Positions 7,676-16,214 of a stretch of 36,179 bases of DNA are shown here, piece by piece. Numbering within the stretch: the first letter of the stretch is position 1; each line of letters opens with the position of its first letter. A program made the position numbers and the translations under genes. The stretch is from NCBI GenBank assembly GCA_964474415.1, contig CAYYSO010000008.1, forward strand, positions 1 to 36,179, read 5' to 3'. Source of the DNA: Methylomarinum sp964474415. Lineage in GTDB: Bacteria; Pseudomonadota; Gammaproteobacteria; Methylococcales; Methylomonadaceae. The notes beneath the pieces are model-generated. The model made no database searches, was not told the origin of the DNA, and saw only the letters and a program-made list of their open reading frames with translations.

Positions 7676-8404
7676 TTAAACCGCAACCCCTACTTGTAGC
7701 GCTTCAAACCAGTCAAGAAAACGTTTAACGTCATCACCTTTAAACATTCTTCCATGCTGAGGAGCGAGAACATCTATTTCAAGCTCTCTAACCCTATTTA
7801 TCCAGACTCTTTTTGCTTGATTTGAGGGCATCCATCGTTGATGAAAAAAACGCATTTTTTCAACATGTGCATCAAAATTTTCAACAAACATTGGCGCTCC
7901 CGGCGCTTCTAAAGCTGCACCAACATCGCCTGACATCAATATTTTTGCTTCAGGATCATATATATTAAAGTTTGCAGAAGCATGCATATAATGCGCGGGA
8001 ATAATTTGCAACTCTACACTATCCAGCTGAATAACACCGCCATTATCTGGAATTGCAACATATTCTATGGAATTACAACCAAAATGCCTAAGAAAGCCTT
8101 CCCATAAACCAGAAGCATGCAATCTGGCATTGGGCAAAGCCTGATCCCATAGCCCTAACGATGAAATAATATCCGGATCCTGATGGGACGCAAACAAGTC
8201 CGTTATTTCTTCAACGGGCGCATGGTGCAATACTGCTGCCAACATGGGAGCAAATAGCTCTATACCGCCAGGATCAATCAGCAAACAACGCTTAGAAGTT
8301 CTTACAACATATTGATTAGTATCAATTATCTTATCTGGCTTATTAGAATCACGTCCATACATAATCCATTGATACGATCCCTCGTAAATCTTGGTCATCT
8401 TCAT
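7676..8404 (-). CDS. ODP-type di-iron metallo-beta-lactamase-fold protein (putative oxygen sensor)
   Basis: This 242-residue protein is a lone metallo-beta-lactamase domain of the flavodiiron/ODP branch. Candidate metal ligands follow the flavodiiron order: H74-x-D76-x-D78 in SHQDPDI, H138 (or H141) in PAHYMHASANF, D160 in MSGDVGA and H217 in APQHGRM. There is no flavodoxin domain, so it is unlikely to be an oxygen reductase by itself. Stand-alone ODP proteins bind O2 at a di-iron centre, and some partner with chemoreceptors lacking their own sensor domain. The upstream gene (68 bp away, same strand) encodes just such a soluble chemoreceptor-like protein. The start may be the ATG at 8404 or the one at 8398; neither has a strong ribosome site. 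Confidence 0.75.
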   Translation of the reverse strand: MKMTKIYEGSYQWIMYGRDSNKPDKIIDTNQYVVRTSKRCLLIDPGGIELFAPMLAAVLHHAPVEEITDLFASHQDPDIISSLGLWDQALPNARLHASGLWEGFLRHFGCNSIEYVAIPDNGGVIQLDSVELQIIPAHYMHASANFNIYDPEAKILMSGDVGAALEAPGAPMFVENFDAHVEKMRFFHQRWMPSNQAKRVWINRVRELEIDVLAPQHGRMFKGDDVKRFLDWFEALQVGVAV

Positions 8405-8472
8405 TTAATGCACAGCCCCTCTTTTCAAAAAATCATTGATCATCAATATGGCATTAATATTAGCTTAAGAAA

Positions 8473-9093
8473 CTAATCAGTCAAATCAATTACACTCAAT
8501 GCACTTCGACATCTTTGCACCTTGTCGTGGATAATTTGTGCAGCATGATCTACACTTTCTGCAACGGCCTGGAGGCTTTGCAAATATTCGCCCGCCTGCG
8601 AGGCTTCAATGCGGGAATTTGCTGCGATAACGCGTGCCGCTCTGGCCGGGTGCATCACTTCGCCAAGTTGTTCCTGTAATTGGGTAACATGAAGATTAAA
8701 AACTTTGCGACAATCATGCATTTTGGTGCGAGCCTGATTTAACGGCACATTCAAAGACGCGCCATAAGCAGCGTTTTTAGAGGCAACCGATACTTTCTCA
8801 AACTTTTTACATGCCCCTGCCATTCTGTATTCATTGACTGTTATTTGGTACAACTGGAATGCGTGCTCATTAATTTCATTAACCAATTTGATGGTTTCTT
8901 TAGCCAGTTCATTAATAAAATCAGTAATAGGCTGAAAGCCTTTTGCTTTTTCACCTGCCCGAAAAGCAATGGCCTTTGCATTGGCCGCGGCCAGAGAAAT
9001 CTCTTTGGCAACATCCATGACCGCGCTTAGTTCAGCAGCTATAGATGCAACAGCAACAAAATGTGACTTTGTTTGATTTACACTCATATTCAC
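8473..9093 (-). CDS. Soluble chemoreceptor (MCP)-like signalling protein
   Basis: A 206-residue, wholly helical, cytosolic protein with no membrane segment and no sensor domain. Residues 31-67 (EISLAAANAKAIAFRAGEKA then KGFQPITDFINELAKET) resemble the MCP hairpin-tip sequence (LALNAAIEAARAGE.GRGFAVVA.EVR.LA). A second copy-like stretch, IAANSRIEASQAGEYLQSLQ followed by AVAESV, lies at residues 156-181. The product is much shorter than a normal MCP signalling domain. It is followed by the ODP-type di-iron gene, and the two are probably cotranscribed, so it may relay an oxygen or redox signal from that protein to CheA/CheW or to another partner. No che gene is in the window. Assignment to MCP-like is firm by motif; the function is inferred. 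Confidence 0.65.
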   Translation of the reverse strand: MNMSVNQTKSHFVAVASIAAELSAVMDVAKEISLAAANAKAIAFRAGEKAKGFQPITDFINELAKETIKLVNEINEHAFQLYQITVNEYRMAGACKKFEKVSVASKNAAYGASLNVPLNQARTKMHDCRKVFNLHVTQLQEQLGEVMHPARAARVIAANSRIEASQAGEYLQSLQAVAESVDHAAQIIHDKVQRCRSALSVIDLTD

Positions 9094-9593
9094 TAATTTT
9101 CCTCTAGGAGTCTACCCGCTAATAGCAACTTCAAATTCATTAACTCAATATAGTATTAAATTCTATAAGCGCACCATATTGTGCTATAAATTTTGACTTT
9201 GGAGCTACCGAACAGCTTAGGAACTTTAACAAAAAATAAATTTTGATACCTACAGCTTATATCAATCCTTGCTTTTGTCCTAGCAGATAAAAGAATAATC
9301 GGCATCTTCATTGCATTCTTTAGAAAAAGAACTTATGCAACTGGAATGTAGGTTTTTTGTTTATTCTCAAAACCCAATAACAGCTTCCTACCTTACACCC
9401 AAGGATGGGTGTACTACAGAAACTACAGGAGAATTTTTCTGCCTGTAGCTCACTCCCAAACCACACGAATATAGTGAATACACCTTCTGCAACATCCATA
9501 TTGCAGAAGCCTGCCCCCCTATAGCCTAAAAAACCCGGTGAATAGTTACCGATAAAACTAATCGGTCCTTCTAAATGCTGAACGTTACATTTT
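9094..9593. other. 500-bp intergenic region with three hairpins
   Basis: No gene is evident. It should hold the promoter of the minus-strand MCP-like gene and the end of the DUF2892 transcript. Three hairpins cluster at 9394-9509: TACACCCA-AGGA-TGGGTGTA (9394-9413), CTACAGG paired with CCTGTAG (9423-9448), and CTTCTGCAA-8 nt-TTGCAGAAG (9484-9509). A weaker stem with a following T-run on the minus strand (9551-9528) may be the DUF2892 terminator. A small RNA or leader structure is possible but unproven. Confidence 0.45.
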
Positions 9594-9794
9594 TTAGAAA
9601 GCCGTGCCTGATTTTATGCCAATTTTTTTTAGCATTATCGCTAATGGACAAAAACCGGTAAATGCTGATTGCAGCAGATTAGCGCCAACAAAAGCAGTAA
9701 ACCATAACCAGTTCAAAGAATGCCATACAGCCAAACTTACGCTCAGCAATATGAATGTTCCGGCAATAGCCAACACCAAACGATCGATTGTCAT
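9594..9794 (-). CDS. DUF2892 (YgaP-type) small inner-membrane protein
   Basis: A 66-residue protein with two membrane helices: about residues 6-24 (LVLAIAGTFILLSVSLAVW) and 28-48. The motif GANLLQSAFTGFCPLAIMLKKIG is the DUF2892 signature, including N-LQS-FTGFCP with its single Cys. In YgaP this domain follows a rhodanese; here it stands alone. It starts 9 bp after the sulfide:quinone reductase gene, which suggests one operon and a role in sulfur (sulfane or polysulfide) handling at the membrane. The exact function of the family is unknown. Confidence 0.85.
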   Translation of the reverse strand: MTIDRLVLAIAGTFILLSVSLAVWHSLNWLWFTAFVGANLLQSAFTGFCPLAIMLKKIGIKSGTAF

Positions 9795-9803
9795 TGCCTG
9801 CTC

Positions 9804-11078
9804 CTATTTTAAACGAACCACACCCATAAATTTGAGCATCATCCTTTCATAGAATGGCTCACTTATGCCTTTTCTGACTTTACGCATAAAATATTTCTCA
9901 AACCCTATTTTAGCCAAATGCACCCACTTGCCGTGATTAGACCAGGTGGTATTTCTAGGTGGAATTTGCGGCACCGCCAAAAATGCGACACCGGTGTCGC
10001 CCAGATCAGCCAGACACAATGCACTCAGACTGGGCACATCAGTGGGCTCTTTTCCAGCCAGTTCATCTCTGATATTGTGAGCCGTTGCAGTCACCATGGA
10101 TTCAATCATATAACCGGTTTTAGGCGTACCGACAGGCAATGGTGTTTTTTCTACTGGAGGCAATGCCACACAAACCCCCACAGAATAAATATTTTTGAAT
10201 GTCGGATTACGTTGATGCTCATCAACAATGACAAAACCACGCGGATTAATCAAACCGTCCACACCAACATTACGTACCGCATCGACACCAGTAAACGCCG
10301 GTAACATCATGGAATGTTTGAACGGTAACTGGTGTTTAGTTTTTTCCTCCCCGTTTTCATCCACTTCTGTAACAGTCATCATCCCTTCTTCAATACGGTC
10401 CACTTTTGCATTAGTGATCCATTTGATAGTTTTATCTCGCAATGCACTTTCCAGCAACCCCTTGGTGTCACCAACGCCACCCAAGCCCAAGTGCCCGATA
10501 TAAGGTTCTGAAGTTACAAACGTCATCGGCACTTTGTCACGAATTTTTCTTTTCCGTAACTCTGTCTCCAGAATCATCAGATATTCATAAGCAGGCCCGA
10601 AACAGGACGCGCCCTGAACAGCGCCAATAACGATGGGACCGGGATTTTCCATGAATTTCTCCCAATCCTGCGCAGCAATCGCCGCATGGTCAACATGGCA
10701 TACGGAAGAAGTATAACCTTCAGGTCCTAACCCGGGGATCTCATCAAATGCCAAACGTGGACCAGTAGCAATAATCAGATAATCATAATCAACAGAAGTA
10801 TTATCGGCTAAATGAACTTTATTGTTTTCCGGATCCAGTTTAACAGCAGCCTTTTGAATGAATTCAATCCCTTTTTTCTGCATCACCGGTGCCAACTCAA
10901 TCTTTAAGTCCTCCGGCTTGCGCCACTTTGGTGGAACCCAAGGGTTTGACGGGACAAAATGAAAGGTCGGCGAATCAGAGATCACAATAACATCATGATC
11001 TTTATTAACTAACTCTTTCATTTCATAAGCCATTGGCACACCGCCAATACCCGCCCCTAAGACAACAATTCTAGCCAT
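9804..11078 (-). CDS. sqr: Sulfide:quinone oxidoreductase
   Basis: A 424-residue flavoprotein. The FAD-binding GAGIGG is at residues 8-13 and the second dinucleotide-fold motif IIATGPRLAF is near 102. The three catalytic cysteines of SQR are present: C127 (SVCHVDHA), C159 (GASCFGPAYEY) and C355 (ALCLADLGDTG), with spacing that matches the 128/160/356 set of the Acidithiobacillus ferrooxidans enzyme. This separates it from type II NADH dehydrogenases, the main alternative. It oxidises sulfide to polysulfide sulfur and passes electrons to the quinone pool at the membrane; the basic, amphipathic C-terminus fits peripheral membrane binding. It is followed closely by the DUF2892 gene. Sulfide detoxification or supplementary energy is the likely use. 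Confidence 0.88.
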   Translation of the reverse strand: MARIVVLGAGIGGVPMAYEMKELVNKDHDVIVISDSPTFHFVPSNPWVPPKWRKPEDLKIELAPVMQKKGIEFIQKAAVKLDPENNKVHLADNTSVDYDYLIIATGPRLAFDEIPGLGPEGYTSSVCHVDHAAIAAQDWEKFMENPGPIVIGAVQGASCFGPAYEYLMILETELRKRKIRDKVPMTFVTSEPYIGHLGLGGVGDTKGLLESALRDKTIKWITNAKVDRIEEGMMTVTEVDENGEEKTKHQLPFKHSMMLPAFTGVDAVRNVGVDGLINPRGFVIVDEHQRNPTFKNIYSVGVCVALPPVEKTPLPVGTPKTGYMIESMVTATAHNIRDELAGKEPTDVPSLSALCLADLGDTGVAFLAVPQIPPRNTTWSNHGKWVHLAKIGFEKYFMRKVRKGISEPFYERMMLKFMGVVRLK

Positions 11079-11319
11079 AACACTCTCCTCATCATTATTA
11101 TTCAGTTCGCTCAGTATGTTTCATCCCGACCGTTGTTGAAAGGTATTGTGAATACATTAATAATTAATAACGGGGCATCAAGAAAAATACTGAAAAGTTT
11201 TTTATAATGTTTCCCATTACTAAACAGGAATTAATAGAATATTAGAAAATTCTAAAATTATCAACCCTAATTTAACTTCCTCTGCAATTCCTTTATGTCC
11301 GCGATAATTCCTGTAATCT

Positions 11320-12135
11320 ATGAATAAAGATATAGTCTTTAAAACGAAATCAGCCCAACAAACCGATAATATTGACTTATTTCGACATAATTTCCCGATT
11401 TTTATTGCCGATGACAATGAAATTAACTGTTTACTCCTGAAAGCTCAACTGGAAAACTGCTCTGATGACATTACAGTTGCCAGAGGCAGCAGACAGGCTC
11501 TGCATTTATTACAACAAAAAAAATATCAATTGATACTACTGGGACTGCAATTGCCATATTCCAGCGGTTTGGAATTACTTAGCCAAATTAAACAGGCTGA
11601 CAGCATTAATAACAAAACCCCTATCATTGCTATCGCGACTTATACCCAGGAACATCATCGCAAGAAATTGATTGAAGCAGGATTTAACGATTGTCTGATC
11701 AGACCTATATTAGTTGAACAATTAGACAAAATACTGGATAAATGGCATTCGATTGAACCGGACAATTCAAATACTTGTATACAAAACCTTGAACGTGACA
11801 TTGTATTCATTGAACAGATGTTAAAAAAAACAAACCACAACAAAGACTTGGCATTAACCTTATTTAACAAGTTATTTAAGGAATTACCCGAACAAATTGA
11901 CATGATTGGATACGCATTAACATATGGAGAGACCACCCTAGCAAAAGAAATTACACACAAATTACATGGCTCGGTTAGTTTTTGTGGTTTTATCGACATA
12001 CAACAAACCGCAAACCGACTTGAAACTGATTTATTAAATGATGACACTGATTCTTCTTTACTCAGCTTTCAGGATCTAAAACAGAAAATCGAGTATTTTC
12101 TAAACTTCAAAGATTCAATTTTGCAAAATTTGTAG
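11320..12135 (+). CDS. Degenerate receiver domain fused to Hpt phosphotransfer domain
   Basis: Residues 25-140 form a receiver-like fold (FPIFIADDNEINCLLLKAQL, LILLGLQLPYSSGLELLSQI, PIIAIATYTQEHHRKKLIEA, DCLIRPI). The acidic pair D31-D32 is kept, but the phospho-acceptor Asp is Gly75, the Thr/Ser is Ala106 and the Lys is Arg128, so it cannot be phosphorylated in the normal way. Residues 160-265 form an Hpt domain with the phospho-His H213 in ITHKLHGSVSFCGF, which looks functional. The arrangement suggests a phosphotransfer protein whose receiver is a structural or protein-binding module. It has no kinase neighbour; the hybrid kinases at 24-36 kb are possible partners. The ATG at 11320 lacks a clear ribosome site. 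Confidence 0.85.
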   Translation: MNKDIVFKTKSAQQTDNIDLFRHNFPIFIADDNEINCLLLKAQLENCSDDITVARGSRQALHLLQQKKYQLILLGLQLPYSSGLELLSQIKQADSINNKTPIIAIATYTQEHHRKKLIEAGFNDCLIRPILVEQLDKILDKWHSIEPDNSNTCIQNLERDIVFIEQMLKKTNHNKDLALTLFNKLFKELPEQIDMIGYALTYGETTLAKEITHKLHGSVSFCGFIDIQQTANRLETDLLNDDTDSSLLSFQDLKQKIEYFLNFKDSILQNL

Positions 12136-12157
12136 ACAACTTTCTAAATTCTTAAAA

Positions 12158-12192
12158 ACATAAAAAAAGCCCATGCAGGGCTTTTTTTATGT
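12158..12192. terminator. Bidirectional terminator between convergent genes
   Basis: The stem AAAAAAAGCCC (12162-12172) and GGGCTTTTTTT (12178-12188) with a 5-nt loop extends outward through ACAT/ATGT. A and T runs on both sides let it serve the receiver-Hpt gene (plus) and fimV (minus). Confidence 0.9.
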
Positions 12193-12210
12193 CTAAATAG
12201 TAATCTGAGT

Positions 12211-14820
12211 CTATCTCAAATCATCCAACAATGCCTGAGCTGTTTGTTTCTGTTGGCCATTTCCTTTTTCCAGAACCTCCTCGACAATTGTTTTTGCAGA
12301 CTCGATGTCTCCCATATCAATATAAGCTTTTGCCAGATCAATTTTAGTCTCAAACTCATTCATATCGGTTAAATCAGATACCCCGTCCTGTTCTTCGGAA
12401 GACCTATCTTCTACTGATAATGATGCATCATCAAAATCAAAATTGAAATCAAAATCACCTCCTTCGTTTTCCGGGGCGTTATCCTCTATAGCTTCATCTT
12501 TAATATCAGCCAATTCATTCATCGAAGAAAAATCAATTTTTTCCAAGCTCTCCTCAACATTATCGTCGATATCTGGATTTAATTTAGCCGTATCAATCTC
12601 CACTTCCTTATCAGCAGTTTTGTCACTAAAGTCAAAATCAATCGATTCAATATCTTCACCATTGTCTGACACTGCCATTGCTTCAGATGCTGTCTCAGAT
12701 TCAGCTTTAGAAAATGAATCCAGATCAAACTCGAAACTTTCCAACTGTTCTTCTGTAGTGGACTGTTCTACTTCATCCGCAACATCAACATCTGGAAAAT
12801 CACTTAAGTCAAAATCAAGATCCAGATTATCGCTACTATCTTCCCCCGACTCCAGACTTGACATTTCAGCGTTGATCTCATCCAAATCTGTCTCATTAAA
12901 TTCTGCATCCTCCCCGGACCGGGTTTTCGGCTCTAATTGTTGCTCCGGTTTTTCTGAATCGCCTATTTCGGATTCAAAAGCTGCCTTTTCCGGTTTCGCA
13001 TCCGTCAATATCTCTGCATCAGGGATAATCTCCTTAGCCATTTCCTGCACTTTAGCCCAGAAAGACTGATCATTGTGCATCCCTGCCTGTACTAATTCAT
13101 GAGTATATTGCTCAAAAGCTTTCCTGTTTTCATTAGCATAAAAAATTTCAAGTAATTTCAGTTTGCACTCGTTCCGCTCAGGTTGATCTTCAATAGCCTG
13201 ACGGATAAGTTCTTCAGCCTGCTGATACCGGCCATACGCCAAATAAACATCAGCTTCTGAAATGGGATCAACCTCATTTTGATCAGTATCAAATGCATCA
13301 AAATCACTCGGTGTAAACTCGCTTAAAAACGAACTTTCACCCACAGTACCAACATCATAAGCAGAACCATCTCCTACTGCGGTAACAGAAAAATCTGTTT
13401 CCGAATCCGGCATTCTGATTTCACTTGAAGAAGCAAACATACTTTCCGTATCCGTCTGTTCTTCAACCTTACGTTTGCGCCACCACAACCACCCTAACGC
13501 CCCAAGCAATGCAACACCTAATCCACCCACAACTAAATAATAGGTTTGAGTAAAAAAACCGGTTGCTGGTTCTGCAGCAGGAACCAGATCTGGTTTTGCT
13601 TTGGGTTTAACAACAAACTGGGATTTAGGTTTAACCTCAGTTTTCTGCATCGGTTTTACAGTTTTAACTGCTGTTTGTGACTCTGTTATAGTCTTGACCT
13701 TTTCTCCTTCAGTAGTTTTATATTGATTTTGCAAAGCTGCAAGTTGTTCATCTTTCAATGTCAGCAATTTCTGCATCATTATTAATTGCTGTTCTAGCTT
13801 TTGCAAACGAACCTGCATATCCGCATCATGGGTAACTTGCTCGGTTGTTTTTCCCTCTATTTCGGAATCAGTAACACTCTGATCGGCAGTTTTGTTGCTT
13901 TCTTTTATGATCGAAGCATCTGTTCCCTGTTCCAGCTCCGAACTAATGGCCACATTATCGCTTACATCAGATTCAACAGGCGCTGCCAGCTCCAATTGAT
14001 TATCAACATGTTCATCAGTAACAGCTGCTTTTTCTGCCCGAGCACGCTTAACCTTTGCTTTCCAGGCATCAGCCTGTCGCTTAAACAGCTTTGCCGCCTG
14101 TTTTTTTGAAAGTTTTAAGATAGCTTCATTATCAGGTATTTTAAGCGTACGACCAGACATCAAGGCATTAACATTATTTCTATAGAAGGCCCGATGATTG
14201 GCTTCAAAGATAGCCATCATCATTTGCTCTATGGAAATATCATCGGAAGGCATGACCTTTTCAGCAATCTTCCATAAGGTATCAGCCCTTTTGGTTGGTC
14301 CATAAGTACTGACGCCAGGTTTGCTAACTGCCGCTACCGGTGCAACCTTATCTGCCACCCTGTTGTTAACGACTTCCTGTTCCGGTTGTTTTACTTTTTT
14401 TGTAACAGGAATAACAGGCTGTTCATAGGCTGCAGGCGGGTCAATTAAAACAGTAAACTCGCGATAGAGATTCCCTTTATCCCAGCTCACTTCCAGCAAA
14501 AAATCCAGAAAAGGTTCGCGTAGCGCTTCGTTTGAACTCACCTTAACGACAACAGCACCATTAGACTGGACAACAGTATTAAATTTGATTTGTGATAAAA
14601 AATAGCTCCACGGCACACCCGCTTCGTCAAACTTCTCCGGTGAAGCCAGTCTTACTTGAATATCGGAAGCACTTTCGTCCGCTGAAACAACAAGGTCAAT
14701 CTCTGCATTGAGTTTTTGATTAAGGGCTGAATGCAATTTAATATCGCCAATTCCCAAGGGCTGCGCACTGGCTGGTGCCAGTAATGATACAACCGCTAAA
14801 GTTTTAGTTATATTGCGCAC
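12211..14820 (-). CDS. fimV: FimV-family pilus assembly / polar scaffold protein
   Basis: An 869-residue protein starting at a GTG (14820) after GGAGAG. Order of parts: signal peptide (residues 1-19), FimV N-terminal domain (LGIGDIKLHSALNQKLNAEI...), a LysM-like peptidoglycan-binding region (TLWKIAEKVMPSDDISIEQM, SGRTLKIP), a coiled coil near residue 340 (QVRLQKLEQQLIMMQKLLTL), one membrane helix (YYLVVGGLGVALLGALGWLW), a very acidic cytoplasmic region rich in D, E and S with TPR-like repeats, and a conserved C-terminal TPR (KIDLAKAYIDMGDIESAKTI). FimV organises type IV pilus secretins and the cell pole. It follows asd, as in Pseudomonas and relatives. truA, the usual next gene, is not here; the receiver-Hpt gene faces it instead. 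Confidence 0.93.
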   Translation of the reverse strand: MRNITKTLAVVSLLAPASAQPLGIGDIKLHSALNQKLNAEIDLVVSADESASDIQVRLASPEKFDEAGVPWSYFLSQIKFNTVVQSNGAVVVKVSSNEALREPFLDFLLEVSWDKGNLYREFTVLIDPPAAYEQPVIPVTKKVKQPEQEVVNNRVADKVAPVAAVSKPGVSTYGPTKRADTLWKIAEKVMPSDDISIEQMMMAIFEANHRAFYRNNVNALMSGRTLKIPDNEAILKLSKKQAAKLFKRQADAWKAKVKRARAEKAAVTDEHVDNQLELAAPVESDVSDNVAISSELEQGTDASIIKESNKTADQSVTDSEIEGKTTEQVTHDADMQVRLQKLEQQLIMMQKLLTLKDEQLAALQNQYKTTEGEKVKTITESQTAVKTVKPMQKTEVKPKSQFVVKPKAKPDLVPAAEPATGFFTQTYYLVVGGLGVALLGALGWLWWRKRKVEEQTDTESMFASSSEIRMPDSETDFSVTAVGDGSAYDVGTVGESSFLSEFTPSDFDAFDTDQNEVDPISEADVYLAYGRYQQAEELIRQAIEDQPERNECKLKLLEIFYANENRKAFEQYTHELVQAGMHNDQSFWAKVQEMAKEIIPDAEILTDAKPEKAAFESEIGDSEKPEQQLEPKTRSGEDAEFNETDLDEINAEMSSLESGEDSSDNLDLDFDLSDFPDVDVADEVEQSTTEEQLESFEFDLDSFSKAESETASEAMAVSDNGEDIESIDFDFSDKTADKEVEIDTAKLNPDIDDNVEESLEKIDFSSMNELADIKDEAIEDNAPENEGGDFDFNFDFDDASLSVEDRSSEEQDGVSDLTDMNEFETKIDLAKAYIDMGDIESAKTIVEEVLEKGNGQQKQTAQALLDDLR

Positions 14821-14891
14821 TTCGCTCTCCTACAAATATATCTATCACAGTACCTTACCGAGAATAACCAAATATACTGGGTAAGCTTAGA

Positions 14892-15914
14892 CTAGATGTA
14901 ACTTTTTACCAGTTCTTCGGCAATTTGTACGCTATTTAATGCTGCCCCTTTGCGGACATTATCGCCAACCACCCATAAATCAATGCCTTGGGAATGGGAA
15001 ATATCTTCTCTAATACGTCCGACGAAAACATCATCATGGCCTGATGACTCCGTTACAGCAGTAGGATAGCCACCGTTATCATGCTCATCAAGTACAGTTA
15101 CGCCGGGAGCTCTTCGCAGCAAATCACGTACTTTTTCCACACTAATTTTTCCCTTCGTTTCGATATGCACCGCTTCGGAATGACCATAAAAAACAGGTAC
15201 GCGTACTGCAGTCGGATTTACCTGTATTGAATCGTCCGCAAATATTTTTCGGGTTTCCCATACCATTTTCATTTCTTCCTTGGTGTAACCATTTTCCATA
15301 AATACATCAATCTGCGGCAAGACGTTAAAAGCAATCTGTTTTGGATAAACTTCCGACTTAATCGGCTTCCCGTTCAACAATGCCGCTGTTTGTGCCACCA
15401 CCTCCTCAATCCCCGGCTTACCAGTTCCGGAAACCGCCTGATAGGTACACACATTGATTCTGGCTATACCAACCGCATCATAAATCGGCTTCAATGCCAC
15501 CAGCATCTGGATAGTTGAACAATTGGGATTAGCGATAATGCCACGATTTTTATAATCAGCCACCCTATCGGGGTTCACTTCCGGAACCACCAGCGGAATA
15601 TCATCGTCATAGCGGAAATGCGAGGTATTATCGATAACAATACAACCGGCCGCTGCCGCTTTCGGTGCATATTCAGCAGAAATATCACCACCGGCAGAAA
15701 ACAGCCCAATCTGCACTTTGGAAAAATCAAACTCAGACAAATCTTCTACAACCACTGAACCACCTTTAAACGGAATGCGTTTACCGGCAGAACGTTCACT
15801 GGCCAAAGCATAGACATTGCCAACCGGAAAATGACGTTCTTCTAAAATGCTCAGCATAGCCTCACCGACTGCCCCGGTTGCTCCGACTACAGCCACATCA
15901 TATCTTTTAGACAT
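14892..15914 (-). CDS. asd: Aspartate-semialdehyde dehydrogenase
   Basis: Makes aspartate semialdehyde from aspartyl phosphate with NADPH, a step shared by lysine, threonine, methionine and diaminopimelate synthesis. From the ATG at 15914 (GGAG 6 bases ahead) it has 340 residues, the family length. The nucleotide loop GATGAVG is at 11-17, the catalytic Cys132 is in NPNCSTIQ, and YQAVSGTGKPGIEEV follows. An upstream in-frame ATG at 15926 gives four additional residues and has no ribosome site. It lies upstream of fimV, as in many gammaproteobacteria. Confidence 0.97.
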   Translation of the reverse strand: MSKRYDVAVVGATGAVGEAMLSILEERHFPVGNVYALASERSAGKRIPFKGGSVVVEDLSEFDFSKVQIGLFSAGGDISAEYAPKAAAAGCIVIDNTSHFRYDDDIPLVVPEVNPDRVADYKNRGIIANPNCSTIQMLVALKPIYDAVGIARINVCTYQAVSGTGKPGIEEVVAQTAALLNGKPIKSEVYPKQIAFNVLPQIDVFMENGYTKEEMKMVWETRKIFADDSIQVNPTAVRVPVFYGHSEAVHIETKGKISVEKVRDLLRRAPGVTVLDEHDNGGYPTAVTESSGHDDVFVGRIREDISHSQGIDLWVVGDNVRKGAALNSVQIAEELVKSYI

Positions 15915-16035
15915 TCTATGCTCCATTTTTAAAAGTATCACTTACTGTTTCTGTCAAAAAGACCGGTTCGATTTCATCATCCGGTAAACCTTCATTTTTT
16001 CTTGCCATTAATAAAAAACCTTTAATCTTTATAAT

Positions 16036-16146
16036 CGAATTAAGCTGGTCTACAAAAACCACAGGACACAGTGATCGTAAAGAATTAACGCTTTATTTTC
16101 TCTGTGCCTTCCTGTGGTAAAAATCAAAACTGGATTCGCTTAATTC
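16036..16146. repeat. Nested inverted-repeat element between leuD and asd
   Basis: The outer arms GAATTAAGC (16037-16045) and GCTTAATTC (16138-16146) are perfect. Inside, ACCACAGGA-CACAG (16058-16071) pairs with CTGTG-cct-TCCTGTGGT (16102-16118) with a 3-nt bulge. The ACCACAGGACACAG type of sequence is seen as a dispersed intergenic repeat in many bacteria. It sits where leuB commonly lies. No coding content is seen. Confidence 0.6.
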
Positions 16147-16214
16147 TTAAATCCACCCAGTTATAACCGAGCAAAACACAACTAATCCAACATCATTCAC
16201 GCTTGCCCGATTTT

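Noticed and set aside
8435..8447. ATTGAT-C-ATCAAT palindrome as an FNR site between the ODP and chemoreceptor-like genes
   Set aside because: The half-sites match FNR but the spacer is 1 base, not 4, so FNR would not bind it in the normal way.
12443..13069. A 208-residue Ser-rich plus-strand reading frame
   Set aside because: It is the antisense of the acidic D/E/S-rich part of fimV, which creates long open frames on the other strand.
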